Part shown: positions 1-8,148 of the stretch, one piece after another | Layout of the letters: the number at the start of each line of letters is the position of its first letter | Position numbering within the stretch: the first letter of the stretch is position 1 | Assembly: GCA_029851415.1 (NCBI GenBank) | Contig: CM056743.1 | Span: 70,834,186 to 70,898,185, forward strand | Direction of reading: 5' to 3' | DNA: 64,000 bases | DNA from: Eretmocerus hayati | Lineage: Eukaryota; Arthropoda; Insecta; Hymenoptera; Aphelinidae | The notes under the pieces: model-generated | What the model saw: only the letters and a program-made list of their open reading frames with translations | Database searches by the model: none | Told to the model about the DNA's origin: nothing | Made by a program: the position numbers and the translations under genes

Positions 1-773
1 GGCAATGATACCAAGCCGGTGTTTTTGTCTGTTCTTGACCTTTCCTCGAGGGTATTAGAGTGGGAGGTTCCCGCGGAAGGGTGTTTCGTTCCGCTATTGG
101 TTATTAATGATTTTTGACGCGCATTAATTTTTCTTTGCATGGTTTTGTATTTGCCCGCTTGCCGGGTGGCGCCCTCCTTGAACTAAGATTGGAATGTGAA
201 AGAGGGGAAGTCTGACTTTCTCCTAATAGGTGTGTTGCATGATGTTAGTATTGGTGAAGTGCATATGAGTGCCTTTTATATTTCTTTGTTTGGATTTGTT
301 TAACTTTGAGGTTATGTGATGATTTTGTTGCTTATAATCCTCCTAATTTATTTGTGCTTTTCCTACAGATTTTTTCTACTTGCTTTCTATTGATTTGGCT
401 CCTCACTGATGCAATAATTCTGACCAGGCCCCGATCCAACCATACAGCTTCAAAAACAGAATAGCAGTTACTGAACCCAAGGTATTCAAATTTTTGACTT
501 TGATTGTAATAATAAGAATTGTGAGAGGGAAATGAGCCCCAACCTTCGCTCATTCCATGGAATACTCCCTCAATCATTATATTCCACTCCGATAGCCAAA
601 ATCACGAGTGATCTTAATATTCGTGTGGACTTATAACCTTGTTTTATTCCTCCTTTTCACTCACAATTCTTATTTGTTTTGTCACTTTATTGATGAATTC
701 CAATTACATGACTGATTACATGGTGTATATCTAACTGAAAGTCTAATTAGCTGTATAGTGGTTCTTATTGAGC
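1..773. other. 3' flank of gypsy element, no gene
   Basis: This stretch lies downstream of the pol stop codon of the minus-strand gypsy element. I see no convincing coding sequence. The short open frame at 332-577 has no recognisable features. The LTR sequence seen at 7232 and beyond does not recur here, so the 3' LTR is either left of the window or has been lost. The stretch may be an untranslated 3' tail of the element or ordinary flanking DNA. Confidence 0.5.
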
Positions 774-3700
774 CTACGTTACTCTAATACAAGCATGTTT
801 TAGCTTATTAATATGAACTACTTTATTCCTATTATTACCTAGATCAATTCTTGCATTACAATCTCCAATAATTTCTAAAATCTTATATCTACCAGCATAT
901 TGTTCGTCAAATTTGGAATTTCTGGGTTCTTTTAAGAGATAGACTTCTTCACCTACTGAAAAATTCTGAACATTTAATTTCTCATCATGGAACTTACTGG
1001 ATCTTATTTTTGCTTCAATGAGTTTTTCCTTTGCAGTCTGTTGGGTGTAATTCAAAGTGGAAATCAGCTCATCTAAATATTGGGAATAAGATTTTTCTGG
1101 CGGTGGCAGATTGAAACTGGAAGGTACTCGAGCTGTTCTACCAAAAATTAGGGAGAAAGGAGCATAGCCATGACTCGAATGAATTTGAGTGTTATAAGAG
1201 AACATAGCACATTCCACGTAGGAACTCCAATTATCCTTATTCGCATACATTTTAAGATATTCTATTAAACTATGATGTGAACGTTCAATGGATCCCATAG
1301 TCTGTGGTCTAAAACTGCATGAACGAATCTTTTCAATTTTGAATATTTTGGCAAAATATGCCATTAGTTGGGATTGAAAATTACTACCTTGGTCTGTTTT
1401 GATTATTCTCGGGCATCCAAATCTACAAATGAATTTTTTACAAAACTCTATAGCTATTGTTTCTGCGGTAATATCTTTCAAGGGAATAGCGTCGGAATAC
1501 TTCGTTAAATTGCATTGAATTGTTAATAAATATTTGTATCCTTCTTCTGTAATAGGCAAAGGGCCGACAATGTCCATTTCAACTATCTCAAAAGCTGTAT
1601 TTGGTGTGGTGGTTATGGTCATTGGTAATTTTGTCTTTACTCGAACTAATTTTTGTCTTTGACATTCTGGACAAGATTTTACATATTGATTAATTTGTTC
1701 CCGCATTCCAGGCCAAAAATAACGTTCCCTAATACGTTTATAACATTTGAAATTACCCTTATGACCTGCTATCCCTGAATCATGATTTTCTTTGATTATT
1801 CCTAATCTATTTTCTACAGAGGGGATTGAGACTTCTCCCGTGCATAAGGTGAGCTGTAAATTTCCGTCCTTCCAAGTTGTTCTCAGAGCATTCTCAATTG
1901 AAGCCCAATTCAAATTTTCAAGACCGTCTCCCTTCTTTGCAAGGCTTACAGAATATTGGTTATCATTTATCAATGCATTCCTCAATGTAGCCATGTACAT
2001 GATGAACATAGCTCCGGAAGGAGGATCATCGTATTTTTCTTTGAGAAAAATAGTGTAAATATTTTTTCGTTTATCAGAAGAAGTGCGAAGGACCGCACCC
2101 AAACCAATGGGTTCATTTTTCATAACTTCTAAGTCAATCAGTTCAAGATCCACCAATTGCTTACTTACTTCTGTATCAACAACACAGTCTAACGCTAGAA
2201 AATGTACCAAATTGTCATCACGCATCAGTAATTGATCCGGTGAAGATTTTACGTGTTCTATCAAAAGAGTTCTAGCTAGAGGTAGAATTTTTCCTTTTCC
2301 AAGTTTCGTTATGGCCTCTATAGTATGCTTTCGAATTTTTCTTGGTATGCCGAAGCTTTTCTCTTCGTCAGACATGGATAAGGATGGGCATTTGGAGGGT
2401 AACAGCTCGGCCGTTCGTTTCTTAGGACGTTCATTCATTTTCTTATGTTCTTCACTCATACTCTCTTTTGTTACAGGTACCTGTTCGTTTTTGGTGGTGG
2501 CAGCCTGCCTGGTTATTTCCCCCGGAAGGGCCTCATTCAACCCTTCATCTGCCCGGTGACCTGTATGGGCTCGAGACCAGATGGAACTCTCTTGGCTCAT
2601 CAAACTCTCTTCGGAGTCAAGCCCTTCATCATCACAAGAGCTTGCAGGAGCCTGTGACACGATGGTTAATATTTGACTCATGAAATCGACTGAGAAGTCG
2701 ATTGAGAGTCCTTCGTCCAGTCGATAGCCTACAGGAGCTTGTGACGTAACGGATGCCAGTCTTGATTCCTTAATTGGAATTTGTCTATCTACTTCATCAT
2801 CTGAATCAGAACTGTCTAATACAGTTACTTTCTTTCGATGGCTTCCTGGGGAATAAGAGGATGGATTTGGGACCGGATTCCGAGATAAGCTATCGGCGTT
2901 GACGTTATTTTTACCACTCTTATGTACGATATCGAAATTGAATGATTGTAACCGGATTTTCCAACAAGCAAGTCTCGATACCGGATCTTTGAGTTTATGA
3001 AGCCAAACTAATGCTCTGTGATCACTTACTACCGTGAACTTTCGCCCGTAAACGTAAGGCCGAAATTGCGAAATTGCATATATTACACTTAAAAGTTCCT
3101 TTTCTGAAGTATTATAGGAAAGTTCAGCGTCACTCAGAATTCTTGAACAATAAGCAATTGGCAAATCTTTTCCAATAGGGCCTTGGCTCAAAATTGCTCC
3201 AATGCTCCAGTTGCACGCATCGGCTGTAATGACAAAGGGCTCCTCGAATCTAGGGTATTGGAGCAGTGGCTGTGTACACAGTATGGTTTTCAATTGTTCA
3301 AAAGCTTTTTCTTGTGGTTCTAACCATGTAAAGGCACTGTCCTGTCTCAAAATCATAGTGAGAGGTTTTGAAATCTCAGCAAAATTTTGAATGAATCGTC
3401 GGTAATATCCCGCTAACCCTAAAAATTGTTTGATGTTCTTTTTTGTTTGTGGCCTCGGAAATTTGGCAACTGCTTCTATTTTCTGGGGATCCGGTCTTAC
3501 TCCTTCTTCTGAAATGACATGTCCTAAGTACGTAACCTCCTTTCTCAGAAATAGACATTTGTCAGGTTGCAAAGTCAGTCCAGCGGTTTGAAGTCTACCT
3601 AACAGTTTCATCATTTTTTCAAAATGCGTTTGTAAATTCTCAGAAAAGACCACAATATCGTCTAAATATATCAGAATTTCGAGGGGTTGTAAACCAGTCA

Positions 3701-5129
3701 GAATTTTGTTCATTGTTGCTTGAAAAATAGCTGGAGAAGACTTCAAACCCATTGGGAGACGAGTCCATTGGAGGTGGGAAAAGGGGGTGGAAAATGCCGT
3801 TTTTGCTTTGGCCTTATCACTAAGGGGTAGTTGCCAATATCCGCTGGCCAAATCAAGAACCGTAAAATATTTACTGCGACCTAGTTGGTCCAAAATCTCC
3901 GTGATGTTAGGTAAGGGAAAAGCTGGTGCTATTGTTTTCTCATTTAGGGCTCGGTAATCGATGACAATTCTCCAGCGTTTGTTCCCTTTCGAGTCGGGTT
4001 TCTTAGGCAAAATCCAAAGAGGTGCATTATACGGGGACTCAGATGGTTCTACAATACCATCTTCCAATAATTCATCAACTTGTTCCGCAACGATATTACG
4101 GAGATGATGGGGGTGTCGATATTGTTTAATATGTACCGGGATATCATCAATGGTATTAATTTCACAAACACCTGTTGAGAGTTTGCCTAATTTTTCGCCA
4201 GGTAATTGGAACTGATACGGAAATTTCCTCACAATCCGTGCCACATGCTCTTTTCCTTCCTCAGTCAAGCCATCCAAATTCAGCCTCGCTAGAACTTGTA
4301 GAGCCCGTTTAATCTTATCTTTTTTGCATTGCTTTTTTGTACACTTCTTTATCATTCGAATGGCGGCTTTATTGGTATAAAATTCCTCTATTTCAACGGG
4401 AGGTATGATAAGATCAATATCCTGTTCGTTTGAGTTAACAATTATCATATAGCAATAACCGTTTCTATTGGTGACCAGGCATTCGCCTCCATAGATTCCA
4501 GGACCAGCTTTGATTCGTGGAACATAGCCTTGTTTTTTATCTGAATTTTTCACTTTAATCTTACAAAGTTGACGATTACGGGCAGGAAGATGAATTTTAT
4601 CGTGATTAATGAATGGAATTGCCTTATGAAGATACTCTTTAATAGAGACATTTTGATTTTCAAATGATAAATTGGCTTTATTTTCTTGCAAAAATTCCAC
4701 TCCAAGAATGCCATCTTGTACTATAGGAAATTCATTAGGGACCACATTCATTTTACATTCGATATTCCCAAAATTGATGATGCATTCTCCTAAGGTCTGT
4801 ACAAATCCTTCACTGATTCCGGATAATCCATAAACTATTCCTCTATTTATAACAACATTGTCTTGGAGGGCGTCTAATTTAATAAGATTCAGTTCGGAAC
4901 CCGTGTCGATGATAAAGGAGGGTTTTTCTGATTTCAGATGGCCACTAGCGAGACTGATGATTGGAGGCTTGTGATGAGTTATGTAGCCTATTTGGACAAT
5001 TGCTCTAAGTCGGACACTCGAGAGGTTTGCGTCCGGGGTGTCGCCGTGTCCATGCGGCTGACGCCGTTCCCGTTTAAAGGCCTTCTCGGGAAGGTGTTGG
5101 GTTGCCCATTTGTATCGCGAAACTTGCAA
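774..5129 (-). CDS. pol: Ty3/gypsy Pol polyprotein (PR-RT-RNaseH-macrodomain-like-IN)
   Basis: Intact 1451-codon frame encoding the enzymes for reverse transcription and integration. Order: aspartic protease with DTG at residues 75-77; reverse transcriptase around 350-530 with YLDD at 488-491; RNase H around 630-750; integrase with an HHCC zinc-binding region around 1116-1156 and catalytic D1186, D1246 and E1282 (D-D35-E spacing). Between RNase H and integrase are a charged linker with three DEGL-containing repeats (about 796-866) and a segment at about 968-1098 resembling a TARG1/OARD1-type macrodomain. The frame is -1 relative to gag and overlaps it by 142 nt. A UUUAAAC heptamer sits in that overlap, so translation is probably as a Gag-Pol fusion and the true N-terminus is not the first Met. 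No stops or frameshifts interrupt it, implying recent activity. The family assignment is secure; the macrodomain is inference from pattern. Confidence 0.95.
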   Translation of the reverse strand: MQVSRYKWATQHLPEKAFKRERRQPHGHGDTPDANLSSVRLRAIVQIGYITHHKPPIISLASGHLKSEKPSFIIDTGSELNLIKLDALQDNVVINRGIVYGLSGISEGFVQTLGECIINFGNIECKMNVVPNEFPIVQDGILGVEFLQENKANLSFENQNVSIKEYLHKAIPFINHDKIHLPARNRQLCKIKVKNSDKKQGYVPRIKAGPGIYGGECLVTNRNGYCYMIIVNSNEQDIDLIIPPVEIEEFYTNKAAIRMIKKCTKKQCKKDKIKRALQVLARLNLDGLTEEGKEHVARIVRKFPYQFQLPGEKLGKLSTGVCEINTIDDIPVHIKQYRHPHHLRNIVAEQVDELLEDGIVEPSESPYNAPLWILPKKPDSKGNKRWRIVIDYRALNEKTIAPAFPLPNITEILDQLGRSKYFTVLDLASGYWQLPLSDKAKAKTAFSTPFSHLQWTRLPMGLKSSPAIFQATMNKILTGLQPLEILIYLDDIVVFSENLQTHFEKMMKLLGRLQTAGLTLQPDKCLFLRKEVTYLGHVISEEGVRPDPQKIEAVAKFPRPQTKKNIKQFLGLAGYYRRFIQNFAEISKPLTMILRQDSAFTWLEPQEKAFEQLKTILCTQPLLQYPRFEEPFVITADACNWSIGAILSQGPIGKDLPIAYCSRILSDAELSYNTSEKELLSVIYAISQFRPYVYGRKFTVVSDHRALVWLHKLKDPVSRLACWKIRLQSFNFDIVHKSGKNNVNADSLSRNPVPNPSSYSPGSHRKKVTVLDSSDSDDEVDRQIPIKESRLASVTSQAPVGYRLDEGLSIDFSVDFMSQILTIVSQAPASSCDDEGLDSEESLMSQESSIWSRAHTGHRADEGLNEALPGEITRQAATTKNEQVPVTKESMSEEHKKMNERPKKRTAELLPSKCPSLSMSDEEKSFGIPRKIRKHTIEAITKLGKGKILPLARTLLIEHVKSSPDQLLMRDDNLVHFLALDCVVDTEVSKQLVDLELIDLEVMKNEPIGLGAVLRTSSDKRKNIYTIFLKEKYDDPPSGAMFIMYMATLRNALINDNQYSVSLAKKGDGLENLNWASIENALRTTWKDGNLQLTLCTGEVSIPSVENRLGIIKENHDSGIAGHKGNFKCYKRIRERYFWPGMREQINQYVKSCPECQRQKLVRVKTKLPMTITTTPNTAFEIVEMDIVGPLPITEEGYKYLLTIQCNLTKYSDAIPLKDITAETIAIEFCKKFICRFGCPRIIKTDQGSNFQSQLMAYFAKIFKIEKIRSCSFRPQTMGSIERSHHSLIEYLKMYANKDNWSSYVECAMFSYNTQIHSSHGYAPFSLIFGRTARVPSSFNLPPPEKSYSQYLDELISTLNYTQQTAKEKLIEAKIRSSKFHDEKLNVQNFSVGEEVYLLKEPRNSKFDEQYAGRYKILEIIGDCNARIDLGNNRNKVVHINKLKHACIRVT
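1836..2228 (-). other. Macrodomain-like segment inside gypsy Pol
   Basis: Pol residues ~968-1098. The pattern resembles ADP-ribosyl-acceptor hydrolases of the TARG1/OARD1 type: a DNLVH...LDC start, a GAVLR strand, an IYTIFLKEKY strand where the family has a lysine-containing strand, a helix, then KKGDGLENLNW followed by a helix and a final L-L strand. In TARG1 the loop reads GCGLD before a conserved W. Here the loop is GDGLE, so the acidic residue is Glu (1071) instead of Asp. A lysine corresponding to the catalytic one could be K1030 or K1032. This was recognised by eye; a profile search was not possible. It may bind ADP-ribose without hydrolysing it. Confidence 0.6.
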
Positions 5130-6556
5130 TTGGCCTGCACATGTCCAGGTTTACCACAGATGTAGCAGAGTGAATTTTTACCGCGATATTCCCGTCGTTT
5201 CTTGGCTCGACACTCATTTTCGGAATGGCCAATTTTACTGCAGTATGTGCATTGAGAAGGAGCATTCCCGTTTCCCTTAGCCCGACATTGAGCTGCATAA
5301 TGACCATAACCGTCACACTGGTAGCATCTGATTCGCTTTCTATCAGAATTGAATCTACTTGAATTCCGTTGTTCATTTTCATGAGATGTTCCGGCATCAT
5401 TTTGATTAATCAGATGAACAAAACTGGGACGCGGATTGTTGCGAGGAAGTTCTTCTCGATGCAATTCCCGTCTTTGATTCACACACTTTTCAGATTCAAT
5501 AGCAGCTGACATGATCTTTCCTAATGTCTCAAATTTTTGCCCGGTTAACTGAAGAGAAATATCCTTTTCCAATCCCAACAAAAAGCATTCAATAGCAGTC
5601 TTTGTTGTTCCCTCTACCATACCCTTAGCTACGGCAACTAGGAATTCCTCATTTATCACTTCAATAGCCTGTCGTAAAATCTTATTAACTCTCAGACCAT
5701 ATTCAGAAACCTTTTCATTCGGTTTTTGTACCACACGTGCCAAATCTACTTGAAGCTGGGGCAGTTTTTGACCAGGCGAGAAAGACCTCTTAAGTTCTTC
5801 AAGTAATTCCTCTAAATTCTCAAAAAATTTTCCTTCCAAATAAGCACGTGCATCCCCCGTGATTTTAGCTCTGACCAATCGTAAAAAGAAGTCTTTGTCG
5901 CCAGGATCAACAAAACGCTCAGCATCTTTACATTCTCTTACAAATTGATTTACAGATAAGTTCTTTCCGTCAAAATCGGGTAATATTTTCACAATATCAG
6001 AGGTTTTACGAGTCTGGTTCCGTGACTCTGCGTTTGAATGTCTATCGGCTTGAGCTTGTGCGAGCCACGCTAAAGTTTGTAAATCAATAGATGGAGGTAA
6101 ATTAAGGTTTGCAGTTAAAGGAAAATGAGGATGCGAATAGGGTGGTTGAGAGGGAATTGCACTCGGATTTCTGGAATAAGCAGGGCTGGTGTTAATTGGG
6201 ATAGTTGGGGCTGGGATACCAGAATCCGGTTGACCGCGAGCTGAGCCAGATTCTCGTCTCATTCCCGGAATCAAAGCCGACTCTCGTGGTTCGCCCAAAT
6301 TATTTATTTCTTGCATAGGAGCATCCGGAATGGGATTGAGAGAATCTGGTACAGCTTGTATTCCCGGTAAATCATTGTTCGTCGGTTCACGCAAGGTATC
6401 ATGACTACCGATATTCGGGTTATTTTGAGTGTTTTCTGGGGATAGTTGCAAGTTCAAGTTGTTATTGGAACCGTCATTAGATGAATATGATGGAATGATG
6501 CGTTGCCCGCATGGTAAGCTATTAGTATCTGAATTTTGTGACCCATTTTCTGCCAT
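4988..6556 (-). CDS. gag: Ty3/gypsy Gag with three zinc knuckles
   Basis: Intact 522-residue protein starting at an ATG at 6556. The first ~180 residues are Asn/Pro/Ser-rich and look disordered. Residues ~190-360 match the helical capsid region of retrotransposon Gag. Three CCHC knuckles follow (CX2CX4HX4C) at 411-424, 436-449 and 464-477 in a basic nucleocapsid. Gag forms the particle and packages RNA. The pol frame begins within the last ~50 codons and the frameshift site falls at codons 494-495, so all three knuckles are kept in the Gag-Pol fusion. Three knuckles is more than the usual one or two. Confidence 0.93.
   Translation of the reverse strand: MAENGSQNSDTNSLPCGQRIIPSYSSNDGSNNNLNLQLSPENTQNNPNIGSHDTLREPTNNDLPGIQAVPDSLNPIPDAPMQEINNLGEPRESALIPGMRRESGSARGQPDSGIPAPTIPINTSPAYSRNPSAIPSQPPYSHPHFPLTANLNLPPSIDLQTLAWLAQAQADRHSNAESRNQTRKTSDIVKILPDFDGKNLSVNQFVRECKDAERFVDPGDKDFFLRLVRAKITGDARAYLEGKFFENLEELLEELKRSFSPGQKLPQLQVDLARVVQKPNEKVSEYGLRVNKILRQAIEVINEEFLVAVAKGMVEGTTKTAIECFLLGLEKDISLQLTGQKFETLGKIMSAAIESEKCVNQRRELHREELPRNNPRPSFVHLINQNDAGTSHENEQRNSSRFNSDRKRIRCYQCDGYGHYAAQCRAKGNGNAPSQCTYCSKIGHSENECRAKKRREYRGKNSLCYICGKPGHVQANCKFRDTNGQPNTFPRRPLNGNGVSRMDTATPRTQTSRVSDLEQLSK
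5072..5078 (-). promoter_or_regulatory. Slippery heptamer TTTAAAC for -1 gag-pol frameshift
   Basis: On the minus strand TTTAAAC lies in the gag/pol overlap. Its TTA and AAC triplets are gag codons 494 and 495, exactly the X XXY YYZ phase required for slippage. Pol is the -1 frame of gag. Five to six nucleotides downstream is a short GC stem (CGGC GTCA GCCG), the usual position for a stimulatory structure. Classic retroviral and coronaviral sites use the same heptamer. Confidence 0.8.
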
Positions 6557-7208
6557 GATTCGGTCGATTTCTCAGCCCAATCTATTCTACTTTACTTTAA
6601 ATATATGGAACCTAATTCTATCTTATCTCTACCGTTCAGACTCTTTTCTTATTTTTTTTTTTTTTTTTGCTCAATACTCTATCCAATTCATTCGATCTGG
6701 TTATAATGACTAATCAAAGAATTTTTCTGTTTCAGAAAGGGGACACTTAGCTTTTATGTCTGTAGGTAAGGTGCTGGTTGAAGTTCTCCTGCTGAATCCA
6801 AGTTCCTCGTTGGTTCTCCTGCTGGAATGGAGCTGTGTCGCTGATTTCTTCTAGATTTCTGGAGACAATATAATCTCTCGTCTATTTCTTGAGATTGTTT
6901 GGTGGTGTAGGGGGCCGCTCTCTATCTTCACCGGAATGGGTAGACCTTAGGGCACCTTGAATAGCTAGTTTCTTGGCTTGTTGTAACGCCCACAGGTTGT
7001 ATTCTGGAGAATCAGGAACGGGTCTCTTCTTGGACGTTTTTTCTCCTTCAGGCATGGCCTATCTTCTGCAAGCCCTGCCTCATAGACAGTGTTATGGAGA
7101 GCAGATCCCAGAGTTCGTTGAGGACTCAATAAGTTGGTTGAATGTTATTTCAACTTATTTTCCAGCGGTTTTTCTTGCTTCTCAACCCTATCTGTACTTC
7201 TGTGGACT
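6557..7208 (-). other. 5' leader of the gypsy element
   Basis: About 650 nt between the primer-binding site and the gag start codon. It contains a poly-T run on the plus strand near 6651-6669 (poly-A on the element strand). No coding frame on the element strand stands out. It would carry packaging and leader signals by position. Confidence 0.55.
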
Positions 7209-7226
7209 ATCCCACCGCTGTCACCA
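7209..7226 (-). promoter_or_regulatory. Primer-binding site of gypsy element
   Basis: On the minus strand TGGTGACAGCGGTGGGAT lies 5 nt inside the LTR end (...TAACA). The identical 18-nt site with the same 5-nt spacing is at 12835-12852 in the pol-less element. It complements a tRNA ending ATCCCACCGCTGTCACCA. From memory this is one mismatch from a leucine tRNA (anticodon TAG/AAG) 3' end; the exact tRNA is not proven here. Confidence 0.8.
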
Positions 7227-7430
7227 ATTTCTGTTACGAACTGAGCTTGATGTTAGCTCTAGAGGGAGCTAAAGGTATTGTTTTGCCGACTCCAAGATAT
7301 TCAATATAAAGCTGGCGAATAACTCGATCCAGAAATAATTTGGAAATATAAGGGATGTCCACTAAAGTATAAAAATACAAGAAGTACAAGGGTTCTGAAT
7401 AGAGAAGCTTGGAAGTCTTGAGAAAATGCT

Positions 7431-7436
7431 TTTATT
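7431..7436 (-). terminator. LTR polyadenylation signal AATAAA
   Basis: AATAAA on the minus strand downstream of the LTR TATA box. In the 3' LTR the equivalent copy would end the element's transcript. Confidence 0.5.
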
Positions 7437-7516
7437 TTTGTTGTACAGATATAAGCGTATGATCTGTCTCAAAGCTCTTCCAAACTCAAAAAGATCCCCG
7501 CTGTCGGCTGTCTGGT

Positions 7517-7527
7517 CCTTATATATT
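7517..7527 (-). promoter_or_regulatory. TATA box of gypsy LTR
   Basis: AATATATAAGG on the minus strand, followed by a downstream AATAAA about 85 nt later. Its position in the LTR suits the core promoter that drives the gag-pol RNA. Confidence 0.6.
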
Positions 7528-7930
7528 CTTGGAGCTTTCCAAAATATGGGAAGTCGCCCCTCCAGGTCCTGTCATCTATACACGTATCTCTATTACTTCT
7601 TCCGTGTGTTTTCCTAGAATCAGAAGGGGTAAGCGGCAGTTTTTTTGTTCTGTGGAATTTCCCTAAGGGGAGACATTGAGCGTGTTTTGACCGGAATTCG
7701 TCCGAATCATGCAGGTGGGCATCCTTGATCTGTCAGTCTCATCGCTTTCTTTTTTATGTGGGTGACAGGCTCTCTCTACACTGTGGCAGCAAGAAGCGCT
7801 TTTTATTTCCTCTTTTTATCTTGACCTCGCAGGTGTGCTTGTTTACGCAGAAACCTTACCCTCGTAAAGTTTTCCGTAAGAGTCCTATTTTTTTATAACT
7901 ATGTAAGGCACCGATTCCTAAAAGGAGTGA

Positions 7931-7934
<4 letters not shown>

Positions 7935-7986
<52 letters not shown>
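7935..7986. repeat. (GA)n microsatellite
   Basis: About 26 uninterrupted AG dinucleotides directly outside the presumed LTR region. Confidence 0.97.
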
Positions 7987-7987
<1 letters not shown>

Positions 7988-8148
7988 ACCTTAAAGTATT
8001 TTGGCTGTCTTTATGCCTATTAGGCGTCTTTCATATCTTCGCGCCTTTCAGGTATAAGGCCGCCATCTTCGCGCCTTTCATAATTTCACCTAACCTCCCC
8101 TAACCCTGCTTGTGCGTCATCTTCCAGCTGCTACATTTTCTCTACACG

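Larger units (their letters stand above)
7232..7900 (-). repeat. 5' LTR of gypsy element (outer end uncertain)
   Basis: The inner edge is clear: TG at 7232 (plus strand), which is ...CA on the element strand, 5 nt before the primer site. Inside are a minus-strand TATATAA at about 7519-7525 and AATAAA at 7431-7436, about 85 nt apart, as expected for a U3-R-U5 layout. The outer end could not be fixed because no second copy is in the window. It lies somewhere between about 7760 and the GA repeat at 7935. Confidence 0.65.

Noticed and set aside
1..773. Search for the second LTR of the left gypsy element
   Set aside because: None of the LTR landmarks at 7232-7530 (TGTTACGAACTGAG, TATA or AATAAA context) recur here, so no 3' LTR is claimed.
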